Positions 41,433 through 50,616 are shown, numbered from the stretch's first letter. The stretch: 64,000 nt of DNA from Lachnospiraceae bacterium (GCA_028692395.1 JAQUXP010000011.1:1-64000), one strand, 5' to 3'. A program made the numbers and translations. The notes: generated by a model from the sequence alone, not told the origin.

Positions 41433-41474
41433 ACAGGCCTGGGGATGAAAGAAGAGTGAGAGAGGAGTAGAAAG

Positions 41475-43673
41475 ATGAAACTGGGTAAAAAGGGAATTAT
41501 AGCTTCCGTGGGGATATTGGGAGTTGTACTGGCTACGATGCCGCTTTTGGGTTCGGATAATCAGGTTTTTCTGATCTGGTGGCTGATGACACTGGTGTTG
41601 GGGACAGGATTTCTCCCGCTGACGCAGGTGCTGTTTTCTTCTTTTACAGATAAAGGCTGGATCTTTTCCAAAGCAATCGGAATTGCCATCAGTGGATTTT
41701 TAACCTGGGCGCTGGTGTGCGCCGGCATCTTAAAGTTTCACACGACAATCTGCATTATTGTGACAGCCGTGGCGATTCTTCTTTGCTGGGGGATTGCATG
41801 GAAGTGTAAGGTCAAGGTTACACTTTCAGTAGATCAGATTCTTGGAGAAGAGTTCCTTTTTCTGCTGATTTTCTTAATATGGACCTACCTTGCAGGCTTT
41901 CGTCCGGAGGCACATGGTACGGAAAAATTTATGGATTACGGGTTTATGGCAGCCATGATGAGAAGCGATACCCTTCCGGCAACGGATATCTGGTATAGCA
42001 TGAAACCCACCAATTATTATTACGGTGGTCAATATTTTGCAGTTTTTCTGACAAAATTGACAAAAACGCAGGTGGCAGATACCTATAATCTGATGCGTAC
42101 CCTGGTGGCAGGACTTTTGTTTTCCATGTCATATTCTGTGGCGTATCAGCTGGTGATTCACATGCCCGGAGAGTTTCAGAAAAAGCGGAAAAACAAACTG
42201 GCGTTGGCAGGGGGAATGCTTTCTGCCGCAGCTGTTGTGTTTGCGGGAAACTTTCATTATGTGATCTATGGGCTGGCGGGCAAGCTTTTGAATCTTCAGC
42301 TTGGTGCCAATTACTGGTTTCCCAATTCCACACGTTATATCGGGTATAATCCGGAGAATCAGGACAAATGTATCCATGAGTATCCCTGCTATTCTTTTGT
42401 TTTAGGAGATCTGCATGCCCATGTGGTAAATACCATGTTTGTGATCGTTGTAGTTGGTCTCCTTCTGGCATGGATTCTTCGGATTCGAAAAGAAGAAGCA
42501 AAGAGCGCAGAATTTTCCTGGAAAAGTTCTCTTCTGGAACCGGCAGTGCTTCTTGGCGGTTTCTTCATCGGTTTATTCCAGTTTACCAATTACTGGGATT
42601 ATATTATCTACTATACCGTGCTTTTGATAGTGATTGTTTATGTGCAGATTTACCGTTTTGGAAGGAATTGGAAGCCGATGCTTCTGACGATTCTGCAGCA
42701 GGCCGCAGAAGCATTTATCCTGGCAAATGTGACGGCTCTTCCCTTTACACTTACCTTTCAGACAATGGTTTCCGGTGTGGCGCTCGCCCAGAATCATACA
42801 CTGCCTCATCAGTGGCTGGTGCTTTGGGGACTGCCGGTTATCCTGCTTTTGATCTTCACAGCAGCAATACTGATCAAATATAAAAAGGGATTTTTACACA
42901 GTTCCAACAGCTCGGATCTCTTTGTGTTTCTGATTGGTATGTGTGGACTGGGGCTGGTGCTGATTCCGGAGTTTGTCTATGTGCGGGACATTTACGAAGA
43001 TGGCTATGCAAGATCCAACACGATGTTTAAGCTGACCTATCAGGCTTTCATCTTCTTTGGACTGATGATGGGCTATGTGGTGATTCGGCTTATCACCTGG
43101 CAGCGGAGAAAACTGCCAAAGCTTATAGGTGGAATTGGACTGATTGCGTTGACTGCTACCTTTGGATACTTTGGAAATGCAGTATATTCCTGGTTTGGAC
43201 CGGTATGGAAGACGGAGGAATACCGCTGTCTGGATGCAACCAGATATCTTGAAAATGTATTCCCGGAGGATGCAGGGGCGATTCGGTGGTTAAATGAGAA
43301 TATCTCCGGTACGCCCACTGTTCTGGAGGCCAACGGGGACAGCTACAGCGATTTTGAGCGGGTATCTGCGATGACAGGACTTCCCACGGTTATGGGATGG
43401 TATGTACACGAATGGCTGTGGAGAGGGGATACCAATGATCTGAATGATAAGATGGGGGAGATTAAAACCATCTATACCGGAGGAGAGGAAGCAGCTTCTC
43501 TTCTGAAACAGTATCACGTACAGTATATCTTCGTGGGGGCCAGAGAGTATGAAAAGTACCCGGATCTGAATCTGGAGAAGCTTCTTTCTCTGGGCGAGGT
43601 GGTATATGAAAGCACCTGGAGCGGTGATGTGGCGAATACCACTTATGTGATAAAAGTGAACGCAGAACAATAA
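41475..43673 (+). CDS. DUF2298 (YYY-type) multi-span membrane protein
   Basis: 732 aa with about 13 to 15 hydrophobic segments and a soluble C-terminal part (about 580-732). The family motif KPTNYYYGGQYF is present, preceded by HGTEKFMDYGFMAAMMRS; together they mark the DUF2298 family. The fold resembles polyprenol-dependent glycosyltransferases (GT-C), so an envelope glycosylation role is plausible. A deacetylase gene follows. GAGAGGAG lies before the start. Function unproven. Confidence 0.8.
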   Translation: MKLGKKGIIASVGILGVVLATMPLLGSDNQVFLIWWLMTLVLGTGFLPLTQVLFSSFTDKGWIFSKAIGIAISGFLTWALVCAGILKFHTTICIIVTAVAILLCWGIAWKCKVKVTLSVDQILGEEFLFLLIFLIWTYLAGFRPEAHGTEKFMDYGFMAAMMRSDTLPATDIWYSMKPTNYYYGGQYFAVFLTKLTKTQVADTYNLMRTLVAGLLFSMSYSVAYQLVIHMPGEFQKKRKNKLALAGGMLSAAAVVFAGNFHYVIYGLAGKLLNLQLGANYWFPNSTRYIGYNPENQDKCIHEYPCYSFVLGDLHAHVVNTMFVIVVVGLLLAWILRIRKEEAKSAEFSWKSSLLEPAVLLGGFFIGLFQFTNYWDYIIYYTVLLIVIVYVQIYRFGRNWKPMLLTILQQAAEAFILANVTALPFTLTFQTMVSGVALAQNHTLPHQWLVLWGLPVILLLIFTAAILIKYKKGFLHSSNSSDLFVFLIGMCGLGLVLIPEFVYVRDIYEDGYARSNTMFKLTYQAFIFFGLMMGYVVIRLITWQRRKLPKLIGGIGLIALTATFGYFGNAVYSWFGPVWKTEEYRCLDATRYLENVFPEDAGAIRWLNENISGTPTVLEANGDSYSDFERVSAMTGLPTVMGWYVHEWLWRGDTNDLNDKMGEIKTIYTGGEEAASLLKQYHVQYIFVGAREYEKYPDLNLEKLLSLGEVVYESTWSGDVANTTYVIKVNAEQ

Positions 43674-43716
43674 GATAGTAATAATTATAGAATCGGTGGT
43701 TCCGTCGGGATATAAG

Positions 43717-44409
43717 ATGAAAAAAGTGGTTTGTGTCTGGTGTGTTCTCTTACTGTTCGCAGGTCTGACAGTCGGATGGATGAAAGTGCCGGAAATGTCA
43801 GGTGAAAAGCGGGGCGGGATAATCATACAAACAACAGCAGAAACCAGCCAGCAGGAAGGAAAGAAGGTGGCATTGACCTTTGATGATGGCCCCAGCTGTT
43901 ATACAAAAAAACTGCTGGATGGCCTGAAAAAGAGAAAGGTCCATGCCACCTTCTTTTTGCAGGGGCAGTGTATTGCCGGAAGAGAAGCTGTGGTGAAGCA
44001 GATGCAAAAGGATGGACATTTGATCGGCAATCATACCTTTCATCATGTGCAGCTGAGTTTGCTGTCGGAGCAGAAAGCCATCTATGAAATCACAGCTGCC
44101 GGAAATGCGATCTATGAGATCACCGGAACTTATCCCCTCTATATCCGACCGCCCTTTGGGGAGTGGAAGGAAGGTCTGGAGCTCCGTGTGAGCATGATTC
44201 CTGTTCTCTGGAGCGTGGATTCCTGTGACTGGTCCTTACAGAATACCCCTCAAATTGTAAAGCGGGTTCTAAGAGATACCAGGGAGGGAGATATTATTCT
44301 GATGCATGACTGTTATGCCACCTCTGTGGAAGCAGCACTTCAACTGGTGGATGAACTTGAAAGAAGGGGATTTTACTTTGTCACGGCAGACGAGATGATC
44401 GATCCGTAA
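43717..44409 (+). CDS. Polysaccharide deacetylase (NodB domain)
   Basis: 230 aa from the ATG at 43717; GTG at 43696 is an alternative. An N-terminal signal anchor (VVCVWCVLLLFAGLTVG) puts the enzyme outside. NodB motifs are MT1 TFDDGPS, MT2 GNHTFHHV (metal His), MT3 RPPFGEW, MT4 around WSVDSCDW and MT5 ILMHD. It removes N- or O-acetyl groups from a cell-wall glycan; the likely substrate is peptidoglycan or a secondary polymer. Confidence 0.88.
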   Translation: MKKVVCVWCVLLLFAGLTVGWMKVPEMSGEKRGGIIIQTTAETSQQEGKKVALTFDDGPSCYTKKLLDGLKKRKVHATFFLQGQCIAGREAVVKQMQKDGHLIGNHTFHHVQLSLLSEQKAIYEITAAGNAIYEITGTYPLYIRPPFGEWKEGLELRVSMIPVLWSVDSCDWSLQNTPQIVKRVLRDTREGDIILMHDCYATSVEAALQLVDELERRGFYFVTADEMIDP

Positions 44410-44431
44410 AGATACCAAGGAGGTAATAAAT

Positions 44432-45748
44432 TTGGATTTATTTGATTATATGTCAGAGAAAAAGAAAGAACAGGAGTCGCCACTCGCATCCAGAATGCGT
44501 CCGGCTTCCCTGGAAGAAGTAGTGGGACAGGAGCACATTATCGGCAGGGGAAAACTCTTATACCGGGCAATCAAGGCAGATAAATTAAGCTCTATCTTAT
44601 TTTACGGCCCACCTGGAACCGGTAAGACTACTCTGGCCAGGGTGATTGCCAATACGACCAGTGCTGAGTTTACCCAGTTAAACGCCACCACAGCCGGTAA
44701 AAAAGATATGGAGGAGGTTGTCAAGGCAGCCAGGGATCGTCTGGGAATGTACGGAAAGAAGACGATTCTCTTTGTGGATGAGATTCATCGCTTTAATAAA
44801 AGCCAGCAGGACTATCTGCTGCCCTTTGTGGAGGACGGAACCATCGTACTGATTGGAGCAACGACCGAAAACCCTTATTTTGAAGTAAATGGAGCGTTGA
44901 TTTCCCGCTCTGTGATCTTTGAGCTTCATCCACTGGAGAAGAAGGATATTCGTAAATTGCTGCAGCGGGCAGTGACAGATATGGACCGGGGCCTGGGAAG
45001 CTTTCATGTGGTACTGGAAGAGGATGCAGCAGAATTCCTGGCAGATATTGCGGGAGGAGATGCCCGAGCGGCTCTGAATGCTATAGAACTAGGCGTTCTG
45101 ACCACGCAGCCCCAGGAGGATGGAAAGATCCACATCGATCTGGAAACAGCCTCAGAATGTATACAGAAGCGCATTGTGCGCTATGACAAGACCGGGGATC
45201 AGCATTATGATACCATCTCCGCCTTCATCAAGAGTATGCGGGGCTCTGATCCGGATGCCACAACCTATTATCTTGCAAAAATGCTGTATGCAGGAGAAGA
45301 TATCAAGTTTATCTCCCGGAGAATTATGATCTCGGCATCTGAGGATGTGGGAAATGCAGATCCCCAGGCCCTGGTAGTTGCCACAGCAGCCGCCCAGGCG
45401 GTAGAAAGGATCGGAATGCCGGAAGCACGCATTATCTTATCTCAGGCAGCCAACTATGTAGCCTGTGCACCCAAGAGTAACGCAGCCTATCTGGCGGTCA
45501 ACCGTGCGCTGGAATCCGTGCAGAATAAAAAAACCACCGTCCCGGTCCACCTCCAGGACGCCCACTACAAAGGCTCTGAAAAACTGGGACACGGAACCGG
45601 TTACCTCTACGCCCACGACTACCCCAATCACTACGTAGAGCAGCAATACCTTCCGGATGAAATCAAGGACGAAACCTTTTACGAGCCCACCAATAACGGC
45701 TACGAAAAAGTCATCCGGGAATACTTCACGAAAATCCATCAAAAATAA
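44432..45748 (+). CDS. rarA: Replication-associated recombination ATPase RarA/MgsA
   Basis: 438 aa AAA+ protein. Walker A GPPGTGKTT, Walker B ILFVDEIHRFNKSQQD, sensor IGATTENPYFEVN, and the C-terminal tetramerisation region PYLGTGY-like GHGTGYLYAHDYPNHYVEQQYLP. It acts at stalled replication forks. The start is TTG at 44432 with AGGAGG 8 nt upstream. The last A of its stop codon is the first base of the fold-back element copy 2. Confidence 0.93.
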   Translation: MDLFDYMSEKKKEQESPLASRMRPASLEEVVGQEHIIGRGKLLYRAIKADKLSSILFYGPPGTGKTTLARVIANTTSAEFTQLNATTAGKKDMEEVVKAARDRLGMYGKKTILFVDEIHRFNKSQQDYLLPFVEDGTIVLIGATTENPYFEVNGALISRSVIFELHPLEKKDIRKLLQRAVTDMDRGLGSFHVVLEEDAAEFLADIAGGDARAALNAIELGVLTTQPQEDGKIHIDLETASECIQKRIVRYDKTGDQHYDTISAFIKSMRGSDPDATTYYLAKMLYAGEDIKFISRRIMISASEDVGNADPQALVVATAAAQAVERIGMPEARIILSQAANYVACAPKSNAAYLAVNRALESVQNKKTTVPVHLQDAHYKGSEKLGHGTGYLYAHDYPNHYVEQQYLPDEIKDETFYEPTNNGYEKVIREYFTKIHQK

Positions 45749-46001
45749 CCGGGGACTGTGGCACTTTGCCGCCCCAAGGACATGGTACTCCTGCCAGACA
45801 CGGTTTCGGAGTCCAAGAGCGTACAAAAAAAGAATAGATTTTGCTAAAAGCGTAAGTAGGCAGCACAAACTCGTTTCACTCAAACAGTGTGCTTCCTACT
45901 TACAACGCAAATTCTATTCTTTTTGTACGCTTAGGACTCCTGCAAATGTGTCTGGCAGGAGTACCATGTCCCTGGGGCGGCAAAGTGCCACAGTCCCCGG
46001 T
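45748..46001. repeat. Long fold-back element, copy 2 (inverted orientation)
   Basis: Arms 45748-45801 and 45948-46001 are reverse complements over 54 bp with one mismatch. The 146-bp core (45802-45947), read on the minus strand, matches the core of copies 1 and 3. It separates the convergent rarA and DUF4364 genes and could act as a bidirectional end: on the minus strand the left flank reads TTATTTTT after the stem. Confidence 0.9.
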
Positions 46002-46013
46002 CAGTTCCTGGTA

Positions 46014-46529
46014 TCAGCCCAATGTTTTCATCAGGTACTGATAGATTTCCTGACTTTTATCCAGCCAGTGATTACAGATTGCTTTTGCAGTTTCCTCACT
46101 GGGCACCGAAAGCTTCAATTCGATCAGATTTCCGGTGCGCTCCCGTACCTGGCAGTGGGCTTCGTATTCCTGCCCTGAAGTTTTATAATAGTCGGCAATG
46201 GTGGAAACCTCACTTCTAAGTTCGTAGGAGTGCTCCTTCATGTAGAGATCAATCTCTTCACGGATCTCCGGGGAAATTTCCTTCACGAAGAAGTCCAGAG
46301 TATTCTGCCCCTCCTCCGTCATATGATAATAAGTTGTGTTTCGCACAACATCTGTTTTCAAAAGAAAAGAGTCAATCATCTCGTTGATGGCCTCCTGGAG
46401 ATGAAAATAACTGGTGTAGCCGGAATCTAAAATATATGCAGAAATCTGTGCATTCGTCATTGGAAATGATGCTTTATTCAGCATGTAAAGAATAATCAGT
46501 TTGTACAGTGTGGAAGATGATTCAATCAT
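46014..46529 (-). CDS. DUF4364 family protein, winged-helix regulator-like
   Basis: 171 aa when started at 46529 (MIESSSTLYKLIILYMLNK), which has AGGAGCG upstream. The longer frame to 46643 lies inside the radical SAM gene. The N-terminal 80 residues form a winged-helix-like domain (TNAQISAYILD, FHLQEAINEMIDS, YYHMTEEGQNTLDFF), as in PadR-like proteins, followed by a C-terminal domain known only from this family. A regulatory role is an inference. It overlaps the upstream radical SAM gene by 8 nt. Confidence 0.78.
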   Translation of the reverse strand: MIESSSTLYKLIILYMLNKASFPMTNAQISAYILDSGYTSYFHLQEAINEMIDSFLLKTDVVRNTTYYHMTEEGQNTLDFFVKEISPEIREEIDLYMKEHSYELRSEVSTIADYYKTSGQEYEAHCQVRERTGNLIELKLSVPSEETAKAICNHWLDKSQEIYQYLMKTLG

Positions 46530-47475
46530 GGATAGTACGCTCCTTTTCTTGATAATCCATACCCTGCGTAAGATGTTCCTCTGCCATGCGGTGATGGAGG
46601 TTGTTGAGTACGGTTCTTTTTGTACTGCTCCAAAGCGGAGCAATCAAAAGCTGTTTCGGTCCGTCCCCGGTAAGACGGTGTATCACGATATCCGGGCGCA
46701 GTCTGGCAACACAGGACAGTACCAGATCTTCGTAGTCCTTCTGAGACAGAACCGAAAAGTCCCCATTTTGATAAGCAGCAGCAAGATCGGTGCCTTTTAA
46801 TACATGAAGCAGCTGCAGCTTGATACCGGATATGGGAAGCTGATTCAAATAATCAATTGACGCCAGCACATCATCGGTACTTTCACCAGGAAGTCCGAGA
46901 ATCAGATGTACAATAACCGGAAGCTTTCTTTTGACAAGCTCTCTGACTGCCGTCAAAAAGCAGGGCAGTTCATAACCTCTGCGAATGTACCTGGCAGTTT
47001 TTTCGTGAATCGTCTGAAGCCCCAGTTCTACCCAGACCGGTTTGATCTGATTTAATTCTGAAAGAAGTTTCAGAACCTGGGTGGGAAGACAGTCCGGTCT
47101 CGTTCCGATGGACAAAGCGACAACCTGCGGATGGGACATCGCTTCGGTGAAGATACGGCGCAGATAGTCCACTGGTGCATAGGTGTTCGTATATGCCTGA
47201 AAATAAGCAACAAAATGATTTACCGGTCTTTTTCTTCGGATTATAGCAATCTGCGCATTGATCTGCTCTGTGATTGTGAGGGCCTGATCCCCGGCAAAGT
47301 CTCCGGATCCGCCTGCACTGCAGAAGATGCAGCCCCGGTTACCCAAAGTGCCGTCCCGATTCGGGCAGGACATCCCTCCGTTCAGTGCAACTTTATATAC
47401 TTTTTCATGAAATTGCTGATGCAGGTAAGCATTCAGCGAGTAATATGGTTTATCCATCCAATCTGTGTTTTGCAT
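46522..47475 (-). CDS. Radical SAM protein, YhcC/TIGR01212 family
   Basis: 317 aa. The iron-sulfur cluster ligands are Cys37, Cys49 and Cys52 in CPNRDGTLGNRGCIFC, the long-spaced pattern of this family rather than CxxxCxxC. SAM-binding blocks FVAYFQAYTNTYAP, LSIGTRPDCLP and VELGLQTIHEKT resemble Elp3-like enzymes. The substrate is unknown. It is translationally coupled to the DUF4364 gene downstream. Confidence 0.85.
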   Translation of the reverse strand: MQNTDWMDKPYYSLNAYLHQQFHEKVYKVALNGGMSCPNRDGTLGNRGCIFCSAGGSGDFAGDQALTITEQINAQIAIIRRKRPVNHFVAYFQAYTNTYAPVDYLRRIFTEAMSHPQVVALSIGTRPDCLPTQVLKLLSELNQIKPVWVELGLQTIHEKTARYIRRGYELPCFLTAVRELVKRKLPVIVHLILGLPGESTDDVLASIDYLNQLPISGIKLQLLHVLKGTDLAAAYQNGDFSVLSQKDYEDLVLSCVARLRPDIVIHRLTGDGPKQLLIAPLWSSTKRTVLNNLHHRMAEEHLTQGMDYQEKERTIHD

Positions 47476-47536
47476 AAAGTCAGTATAACATAACTTCCGG
47501 GAAATTTGAAGAAGGATAATCAGGGGAAAATATCCT

Positions 47537-47565
47537 TTGACATCTAGTATTGATAACTATATAAT
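47537..47565 (+). promoter_or_regulatory. Consensus promoter of the DUF1836 gene
   Basis: Perfect TTGACA (47537-47542), 17-bp spacer, perfect TATAAT (47560-47565). Transcription would start at about 47572, so the repeat at 47578 is transcribed as the 5' leader. Confidence 0.85.
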
Positions 47566-47577
47566 GAATCATAGTAG

Positions 47578-47659
47578 GTAACTATTCAGCAGATCTGTGC
47601 ATTTACTGCACAGATCATAAGAAAGTGATACAAGAGTGAGAAAATCCCATCACCGAAGG
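47578..47659 (+). repeat. Dispersed structured repeat, left 82 nt
   Basis: Aligns without gaps to 873-954. The main hairpin is kept although its sequence differs: GATCTGTGCA/TGCACAGATC here against GGTCTGTGCA/TGCACAGACC there. Homology stops after CACCGAAGG. It forms most of the untranslated leader of the DUF1836 gene. Confidence 0.8.
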
Positions 47660-47678
47660 AAAGCAGGAAGGTTATAAA

Positions 47679-48296
47679 ATGACGATAAATACAGAAGATC
47701 TATTGAACAGTATTCTTGGAAGCCTGTCCAGAATTGATTATATAAAACCGGATGAAGTGCCTAATATTGATCTTTATATGGATCAGGTTACCACCTTTAT
47801 GGATGCACAGCTGAATCAATCCAAAAGGTATTCAGAAGACAAGATCCTGACGAAGACCATGATTAACAACTATGCAAAGAATAACCTGCTGCCTCCTCCG
47901 GTGAAGAAAAAGTATTCCAAGGAACATATGCTGCTTTTGATCTTTATCTATTATTTTAAGAACATTTTATCGATCTCAGATATTCAGACGCTGTTAGATC
48001 CTGTGACAAAAGAATATTTTGAATCCAGGAAGGGATTTTCACTGCAAAGTGTTTATGAAGAGGTCTTCAGTCTTGAAAAAGAAGAGATTGATGTGATGAA
48101 AGAGGATATTGCTAATAAATACCGGCGTGCAGCAGGTACTTTTGAGCAGGCACCCGAGAAGGATCAGGAGTTTTTAAAACTGTTCTCCTTTATCTGTATG
48201 TTGAGCTTTGACGTTTATGTAAAAAAGCAGATGATAGAAAAGTTGGTGGATGAACTTGCCGGAAGAAAGCCGGAGAGTACAAAAGAAAAAAAATAA
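47679..48296 (+). CDS. DUF1836 protein (MerR-like HTH)
   Basis: 205 aa. Residues about 50-95 (LTKTMINNYAKNNLLPPPVKKKYSKEHMLLLIFIYYFK) match the DUF1836 domain, which looks like a MerR-type helix-turn-helix with the NNYxKxxLL signature. It is probably DNA-binding; targets are unknown. The site AGGAAGG lies before the start. It shares a bidirectional terminator with the convergent YerC-like gene. Confidence 0.82.
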   Translation: MTINTEDLLNSILGSLSRIDYIKPDEVPNIDLYMDQVTTFMDAQLNQSKRYSEDKILTKTMINNYAKNNLLPPPVKKKYSKEHMLLLIFIYYFKNILSISDIQTLLDPVTKEYFESRKGFSLQSVYEEVFSLEKEEIDVMKEDIANKYRRAAGTFEQAPEKDQEFLKLFSFICMLSFDVYVKKQMIEKLVDELAGRKPESTKEKK

Positions 48297-48320
48297 TGCT
48301 CAAAAGAGCATTATTTTTTT
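48291..48320. terminator. Bidirectional terminator
   Basis: AAATAATGCTC (48291-48301) pairs perfectly with GAGCATTATTT (48306-48316) over a 4-nt loop. A T-run follows on the plus strand and an A-run precedes it, giving a T-run for the minus strand. It serves both converging genes. Confidence 0.93.
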
Positions 48321-48604
48321 TCTTTCAGTCTGCGAAATACCATCTCATAGCCATCATTTCCATAAGTCAAGGAACGATTGACACGACTGATAGTGGCGGT
48401 AGATGCGCCTGTCTTATCTGAAATCTCCAGATAAGTCTTTTTGTCCCGAAGCATCTTTGCAACCTCGAAACGCTGTGATAAGGAAAGCAGCTCGTTAATC
48501 GTGCAGACATCCTCAAAGAATGTATAACATTCTTCCTGACTCTGCAGGCTTAAGATTGCTTCAAAAAGCTGGTCAACAGCTTCTGTATGAACAGATTTGC
48601 TCAT
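48311..48604 (-). CDS. YerC/YecD-type TrpR-like repressor
   Basis: 97 aa, TrpR-like fold. INELLSLSQRFEVAKMLRDKKTYLEISDKTGASTATISRVNRSL holds the helix-turn-helix (about residues 55-85). In Bacillus the homologue YerC represses amino-sugar/arabinose-type genes in some reports, but the ligand here is not known. Its C-terminus lies in the shared terminator. It is next to nagB but not overlapping it. Confidence 0.85.
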   Translation of the reverse strand: MSKSVHTEAVDQLFEAILSLQSQEECYTFFEDVCTINELLSLSQRFEVAKMLRDKKTYLEISDKTGASTATISRVNRSLTYGNDGYEMVFRRLKEKK

Positions 48605-48737
48605 GCCGGTAATACCCCCAGTTCTTATGCGAAATAGTAAATAATTCTTCTACTGCTTAATAGTTTAACACAGTAAAACTTTACATTCAAGAACCGAATG
48701 GTAAATTATCGGTGAAACTACTGATTCATTGGTATTA

Positions 48738-49466
48738 TCAGTTAATCAGAGAAAATGCTTCTGCATCACCGATGATTGTTACATCTTTGTGCAGCTGCAG
48801 GATAGAAGCCGGTACCTTTGGAGTAATAGGTCCAAAGAAAGCGTTCTTCACAGCTTCGGCCTTTGCCTTGCCATTTACGACTACAACAACTTTCTTTGCC
48901 TGCATAATATTGCGGATTCCCATGGTATAGGCCTGTGTCGGAACTTCTGCGGCAGAGGCGAAGAAGCGAGCGTTAGCCTGGATCGTGCTGTCTGCAAGAG
49001 TGACACAATGTGTTCCTGGTTCAAAGCAGTCAGCTGGTTCATTGAAACCAATATGACCATTATTGCCAAGTCCCAGAAGCTGGAGATCCTGACCGCCCTT
49101 GGATACAATCAGTGCATCGTAACGTGCACATTCTTTCCCGGCATCCTCTGCAAGACCATTTGGCACATAAGTCTTTGCTTTGTCAATATTTACATGGTCA
49201 AAAAGATGGGTATTCATAAAGTAGCGGTAACTCTGATCGCTGGTTCCATCCAGTCCGCGATATTCGTCAAGATTGACAGAAGAAATCTCTGAAAAGTCAA
49301 GATCACCTTCCTTATACCATTTCACCAGATATTCGTAAAGTCCTATCGGTGTGGAACCTGTTGCCAGACCCAGAACAGAATCCGGTTTTGAGATAATCTG
49401 TGCTGCAATCTGGTTTGCTGCGATACGGCTCATGTCCTGATAAGTGTTTCCCTTTAAAAATCTCAT
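48738..49466 (-). CDS. nagB: Glucosamine-6-phosphate deaminase
   Basis: 242 aa, the short form without the allosteric extension of the 266-aa E. coli enzyme. Converts glucosamine-6-phosphate to fructose-6-phosphate and ammonia. Blocks: LGLATGSTPIGLYEYL (phosphate loop), NLDEYRGL and LGLGNNGHIGFNEPA. The Asp of E. coli NDGH is Asn here, which is usual in Firmicutes. AGGAGTG upstream. nagA is not adjacent. Confidence 0.94.
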   Translation of the reverse strand: MRFLKGNTYQDMSRIAANQIAAQIISKPDSVLGLATGSTPIGLYEYLVKWYKEGDLDFSEISSVNLDEYRGLDGTSDQSYRYFMNTHLFDHVNIDKAKTYVPNGLAEDAGKECARYDALIVSKGGQDLQLLGLGNNGHIGFNEPADCFEPGTHCVTLADSTIQANARFFASAAEVPTQAYTMGIRNIMQAKKVVVVVNGKAKAEAVKNAFFGPITPKVPASILQLHKDVTIIGDAEAFSLIN

Positions 49467-49573
49467 GTTAATACACTCCTTTGTTTGATGATATTCTGTT
49501 ACTCAATTTACTGATAAGAACATCATAACAAATTTAGCCTGAAAGTGGAAACTGAATTTTGTGGACGATTCTC

Positions 49574-49603
49574 TTGACAGGAAAGGTATTCGGAAGTTAC
49601 ACT
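49574..49603 (+). promoter_or_regulatory. Promoter of the aldose epimerase-like gene
   Basis: TTGACA (49574-49579), 18-bp spacer, TACACT (49598-49603), 35 bp before the start codon. Confidence 0.5.
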
Positions 49604-49637
49604 TCTTATTAATAAAATAACAGGAGGATTCTGTGAG

Positions 49638-50516
49638 ATGAAGATAACAATTAAAAATGACCGGTTTGAGGTATGTGTAGATTCCTATGGTGCACAGCTG
49701 TGCTCTCTGCGGTCGGCAGACGGAACTGAGTACCTGTGGCAGGGGGATCCCGAGATCTGGAAGGAACATGCTCCAAATCTGTTTCCTTATATAGGACGAA
49801 TGACAGACAAATCTTATGTCTGCCAGGGAAAAACCTATCATATGAATATTCATGGAATTGCCAAGTACCGGGAGTTTGAACTGGAAGAGCAAAGCGACAC
49901 TGCTCTTGTGTTCCGTCTGGACAGTGATGAAGATACTCTTTCGGCTTATCCTTTTTCTTTCACCTTCCGTGTACTCTTTACATTGAAGGAGAACAGACTG
50001 GAGATTACATACCGGGTTACCAACAGCGGGGAACAGAAGATGTATTACGGTGTTGGAGGCCATCCGGGATTCTGTGTGCCCAATCAGCCGGATACCGGAT
50101 TTTCCGAGTATTATCTGGAATTTGAGCCGGATGTGGAGCCAAGACGTGTGGTGTTTTCCGAGGACTGTTTCATCATGGATGGGCAGGAGGAAGCATTTCC
50201 ACTGGAGCAGGGAAGTTTAAAGCTGGCACATGAGTTATTTGATCAGGATGCAGTTGTACTGGTGAATTCCGGTCATTCGGTTTCCCTGAGATGTCAGAAG
50301 AGTAAAAAAAATATCCGTGTTTCTTATCCGGATATGCCATATGTGGGATTCTGGCACAAACCTCACAGCCAGGCTCCTTATGTCTGCATTGAGCCCTGGT
50401 CTTCTCTGCCTTCCAGACAGGGCGTGGTAGAGGATCTGGAAAAACAGGAGAATCTTTGCAGTCTGGAAGCAGGCAGAACCAGGGATAACTGCTGGTCTAT
50501 CGAGATTGAAGAATAA
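49638..50516 (+). CDS. Aldose 1-epimerase family protein (LacX-like)
   Basis: 292 aa beta-sandwich mutarotase family. YGAQLCSLRSADGTEYLWQGDPEIWKEHAPNLFPYIGRM near the N-terminus and the catalytic-type GVGGHPGFCVP are typical of LacX/YphB-like members rather than GalM. The likely Glu base is in CIEPWSSLP. It interconverts anomers of a hexose or hexose-6-phosphate; which is not clear. AGGAGG before the start. Confidence 0.85.
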   Translation: MKITIKNDRFEVCVDSYGAQLCSLRSADGTEYLWQGDPEIWKEHAPNLFPYIGRMTDKSYVCQGKTYHMNIHGIAKYREFELEEQSDTALVFRLDSDEDTLSAYPFSFTFRVLFTLKENRLEITYRVTNSGEQKMYYGVGGHPGFCVPNQPDTGFSEYYLEFEPDVEPRRVVFSEDCFIMDGQEEAFPLEQGSLKLAHELFDQDAVVLVNSGHSVSLRCQKSKKNIRVSYPDMPYVGFWHKPHSQAPYVCIEPWSSLPSRQGVVEDLEKQENLCSLEAGRTRDNCWSIEIEE

Positions 50517-50574
50517 GCAGGACAGACAATGCCTGTGTATTATTGAGCAAATACACAAAAAAGAAAAAAAGAGG

Positions 50575-50603
50575 TTTACATTGATTTTATCGTGTGCTAT
50601 ACT
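50575..50603 (+). promoter_or_regulatory. Promoter of rpsO
   Basis: TTTACA (50575-50580), 17-bp spacer, TATACT (50598-50603). Confidence 0.7.
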
Positions 50604-50616
50604 TGAAAAGTATGAA

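Noticed and set aside
41078-41459. Two frames on opposite strands with an identical peptide segment (FPVRIPSLSLQQWFSTDT)
   Set aside because: They are produced by the perfect 60-bp inverted arms of fold-back copy 1, not by duplicated genes.
43696-43780. TTACTGTTCGCAGGTCTGACAG in the deacetylase gene resembles the left end of the dispersed repeat
   Set aside because: The match is short, lies in a coding signal-anchor region, and the hairpin and tail of the repeat are absent.
48738-49466. NagB with Asn in place of the E. coli catalytic Asp (NNGH instead of NDGH)
   Set aside because: Asn at this place is usual in Firmicutes NagB as far as I recall, so it is not a sign of inactivity.
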